This document shows positions 7,517 to 9,435 of a DNA stretch of 9,435 bases, piece after piece. Location: the NCBI GenBank assembly GCA_045643185.1, contig JAZUKH010000030.1, forward strand, positions 1 through 9,435, written 5' to 3'. Every line of letters starts with the position of its first letter. The first letter of the stretch is position 1. Both the position numbers and the translations under genes were made by a program. The DNA comes from RGIG464 sp045643185. Lineage in GTDB: Bacteria > Myxococcota_A > Bradymonadia > UBA4248. A model generated the notes under the pieces. It did not search any database and was not told where the DNA came from. It saw only the letters and a list, made by a program, of their open reading frames with translations.

Positions 7517-7550
7517 TCTTCTTTTCTTCGTTTTGGAAGGCAACTCACGC

Positions 7551-8801
7551 ATGGATGACGCTTTTTTTAGAGACCTCATCAACCATGCGCTGAAATTGGG
7601 CGCCGATGACGCCTTTGTCGATGAAGACAGAACCATTCGCGATGTCGATCACATCACGGGGGGAAGCGTCTCGCAAATGCGACGGATCGACCACAAAACG
7701 ACTTTGTACATCAAAGCCCATCAGACTTTCATGCCTTTGCAGCTGAACCTGGATGAACACCTTCAGACCTCGCTCGCGACCCTTCAGCAGCGTATCTCAG
7801 AAGCCCTCAAACTCGCTCAGCTCGCCGACGCCTGGTCGACCGACGAATGTCTGCACACCATGCCGCCACTCATCGAAGACGACACTTATCGCTTCGTCGA
7901 CCCTTTCGACGACGATCCGGACGCACCGCTCAAACGACGTCGTGAACTTGAGCGCTTTTTGAACGCACGAACGACCGAGCGCGCACCGATCCTGCTGCGC
8001 GACTACGCCGCCGTCGGGTCACTCGGCGTCGCTTTCGACTTCAAAGCGACACAAACGATCGCGCGTCGCACACAGCGACGCATCACGGCCACCCAGACGA
8101 CCACGGCATCGTCTGGCTCAACACGCCTTGAACGCGCCATCGCCCATCAACACCTCGACCAGACCACCGAGCTCCATCTGCCCGACTACACGCAGATCGG
8201 ATACGGCATTGATCCCAACACCAGCGACGCCACCCCCATTATGGACATGAAGACCATAGCCCAGTTTTATGGCGAATCACGCGGTGCCGCACAAAATTAC
8301 ATCAACCCCGGGCCGGCAATGATCCTCGGCGCCTGGTCGACCTGCGTCATCCTTCACGAGACCATTCACCAAAGCCCGTATTACCTCGCCCAGACCGAGC
8401 AGATCGCCATCGACAGCAATCGCGGCATTTTACAATGCTCCACGCCGACCTCAAGCTGCTCGGCCTACGCCATTCACCCGACGACCGAACACGAGCTCGC
8501 GCTCACCGACATCCTGGCCCAGTGCGAGGACGGTACGCTCTATCTCGATGCCCCCACATTCCTCGTAAGACATCCGGATACATCGATAGACATTACTTTT
8601 TCGATTGCACGAAGTGTGCGCCACGCCTCATGGAGCGGCGTTTTTCGACCTGTCACGATCAAGTTCGTTCCCCACAATTTTTGGAAATGGGTTAAACTTG
8701 GGTTCGGCCCTTTGTGCCGAATTTCCCTCCACTGCCAAAATGGCGAACCAACTTTTCAGGCGCCCGGACTTTGGCTCGGCGCTGCCCCAGGAATCGTCTA
8801 A
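7551..8801 (+). CDS. Divergent TldD/PmbA-family protein
   Basis: This 416-residue protein is shorter than typical TldD or PmbA (about 450-480). Those proteins form a heterodimeric zinc protease that trims unfolded peptides and modified-peptide precursors. The N-terminal lobe begins ALKLGADDAFV, as in the family's 'ALk.GAdya' start. Residues 256-273 read like the family's 'vLspgaagvLlHEa.GH' strand and helix, but the metal motif is HETIH (269-273), one residue shorter than the usual HExxxH. The C-terminal part keeps DILAQCEDGTLYL and a tail like the family's 'GQ..vs.G.PTl.i..l..G' (here LHCQNGEPTFQAPGLWLG). Cys389 lies close to where a zinc-binding Cys is expected. It may be inactive or differently metallated. 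The ATG at 7551 follows GGAAGG; the frame opens further upstream only through the tRNA. No partner subunit is in the window. Confidence 0.7.
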   Translation: MDDAFFRDLINHALKLGADDAFVDEDRTIRDVDHITGGSVSQMRRIDHKTTLYIKAHQTFMPLQLNLDEHLQTSLATLQQRISEALKLAQLADAWSTDECLHTMPPLIEDDTYRFVDPFDDDPDAPLKRRRELERFLNARTTERAPILLRDYAAVGSLGVAFDFKATQTIARRTQRRITATQTTTASSGSTRLERAIAHQHLDQTTELHLPDYTQIGYGIDPNTSDATPIMDMKTIAQFYGESRGAAQNYINPGPAMILGAWSTCVILHETIHQSPYYLAQTEQIAIDSNRGILQCSTPTSSCSAYAIHPTTEHELALTDILAQCEDGTLYLDAPTFLVRHPDTSIDITFSIARSVRHASWSGVFRPVTIKFVPHNFWKWVKLGFGPLCRISLHCQNGEPTFQAPGLWLGAAPGIV

Positions 8802-9340
8802 TGCTTTGTTCTTTACCTCTGCCTCAAACCACAAACTACGTCATCAACGTCGAAATCGAAGGCGACACGATCCACGCCATTTTGATCGTTCCAGCCCCCG
8901 AAACCGTTGCCACACTGGACAGCCAGGTCGGGAATATTTCCGCGTTGCAGGTCGTTCGTGAATTCATGAACGCGTACTTCGACGAAAACGCCGACCCGGT
9001 CACGGTCGAGCACGCGCTTCGAAAGCTTTTGCCGCGTCTTGCGCCAGCCAAGACCGACTTCGCGCAACGCGTTCGCAACACCTTGTTGAGCCGAGTTCAG
9101 TTCGGTGAAACGGCAACCTACGCGGAACTGGCCAAAATGATCGGAAACCCACTCGCCGTCCGCGCCGTGGGTCAGGCACTCAAAGCCAATCCATTTCAGA
9201 TCGTTGTGCCCTGTCACCGCATCGTTTCTAAAGACCCTGACAAATCGTTTTATACGGCCGGCACCGAGATCAAACAGCAGCTTCTGCATCACGAAGCCGC
9301 CTGTCTGCACATCCCGATGACCGCACAGACCCCGTTTTAA
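8801..9340 (+). CDS. ogt: Methylated-DNA-protein-cysteine methyltransferase
   Basis: This 179-residue suicide repair protein transfers the alkyl group from O6-methylguanine (or O4-methylthymine) in DNA to its own cysteine. The active site is VVPCHRIV with acceptor Cys138. Before it come the DNA-binding helix-turn-helix (FGETATYAELAKMIGNP), the base-flipping arginine region LAVRAVGQAL (R121) and the NP hinge (130-131). Residues 1 to about 85 form the poorly conserved N-terminal lobe. The length is usual for Ogt. The ATG at 8801 overlaps the stop of the TldD-like gene by one base (TAATG) and has AGGA eight bases ahead, so the pair is probably translationally coupled. An in-frame ATG at 8714 would add 29 atypical residues inside the neighbour. 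Downstream, the GYxGG step is replaced by FYTAG. Confidence 0.93.
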   Translation: MLCSLPLPQTTNYVINVEIEGDTIHAILIVPAPETVATLDSQVGNISALQVVREFMNAYFDENADPVTVEHALRKLLPRLAPAKTDFAQRVRNTLLSRVQFGETATYAELAKMIGNPLAVRAVGQALKANPFQIVVPCHRIVSKDPDKSFYTAGTEIKQQLLHHEAACLHIPMTAQTPF

Positions 9341-9375
9341 CCCCCCACAAGCCCCGTCGCGCCCCGCGTCGGGCG

Positions 9376-9433
9376 TATCGGCAACGCCGATAGACCGCGC
9401 GCGTCCGGCGTATTCGCGAACGCGAATAGCCGG
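9376..9433. repeat. Two related tandem hairpins downstream of ogt
   Basis: TATCGGC/GCCGATA with loop AAC (9376-9392) is followed by CCGGC-TATTCGCG/CGCGAATA-GCCGG with loop AA (9405-9433, one bulged G). Both begin GGCGTAT and end ATAG, and the stem bases differ between them in a pairing-preserving way, as in related structured repeats. No T-run is visible before the window ends. They could act together as a transcription end or RNA-stabilising element for the ogt unit. Confidence 0.6.
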
Positions 9434-9435
9434 CG

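Noticed and set aside
7458..7550. Longer start for the TldD-like gene
   Set aside because: The extension translates the tRNA-Arg; the ATG at 7551 has its own ribosome site and a family-like N-terminus.
8714..8800. Longer start for ogt inside the TldD-like gene
   Set aside because: It has no ribosome site, and the added residues do not resemble Ogt; the overlapping ATG at 8801 does have one.
8813..9310. Minus-strand frame of 165 codons opposite ogt
   Set aside because: Shadow of ogt, which has an intact PCHR active site on the other strand.

Overview
The window looks like a piece of a myxobacterium-like genome (Myxococcota, Bradymonadota or a related former deltaproteobacterial lineage) of moderate GC content. 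The basis is three very cysteine-rich secreted lipoproteins built from repeats of the kind common in those phyla: 'NCG.CG' modules, 'CGNG...ECDG' modules and 'CSDGVDNDGDG..DC.D.DC' modules. This is family-level inference; there is no rRNA or marker gene here to place the organism.

Layout. Bases 1-72 are the last codons of a + strand gene. A promoter-like site precedes lipoprotein 1 (271-1788, +). The gap after it (1789-2027) holds hairpins and a 43-codon open fragment that looks like the tail of a broken gene. Three genes then run on the minus strand: lipoprotein 2 (3689 to 2028), whose Cys-rich modules are joined to a glutamine-amidotransferase-like domain; a GNAT acetyltransferase fused to a cupin (4665 to 3862); and lipoprotein 3 (6460 to 4760), with five 'CxGN' modules. 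A perfect 28-base palindrome separates the last two.

Bases 6461-6825 are non-coding and end in a strong stable-RNA-type promoter. That promoter drives six tandem, nearly identical tRNA-Gly(GCC) genes (6826-7369), closed by a clear intrinsic terminator. Five of the six carry C instead of the nearly universal U at T-loop position 55, while the rest of the tRNA core is intact and shows compensatory changes. This array is the most unusual element in the window. A tRNA-Arg(CCG) follows, then, with no terminator in between, a divergent TldD/PmbA-like protein and a one-base-overlapping O6-methylguanine-DNA methyltransferase (ogt). The window ends in two related hairpins.

How the parts relate. The lipoproteins are probably cell-envelope proteins and show no shared pathway with the tRNA block. 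The tRNA-Arg, TldD-like and ogt genes may form one transcription unit. None of the tRNAs encodes its CCA end, so the cell must add it enzymatically.
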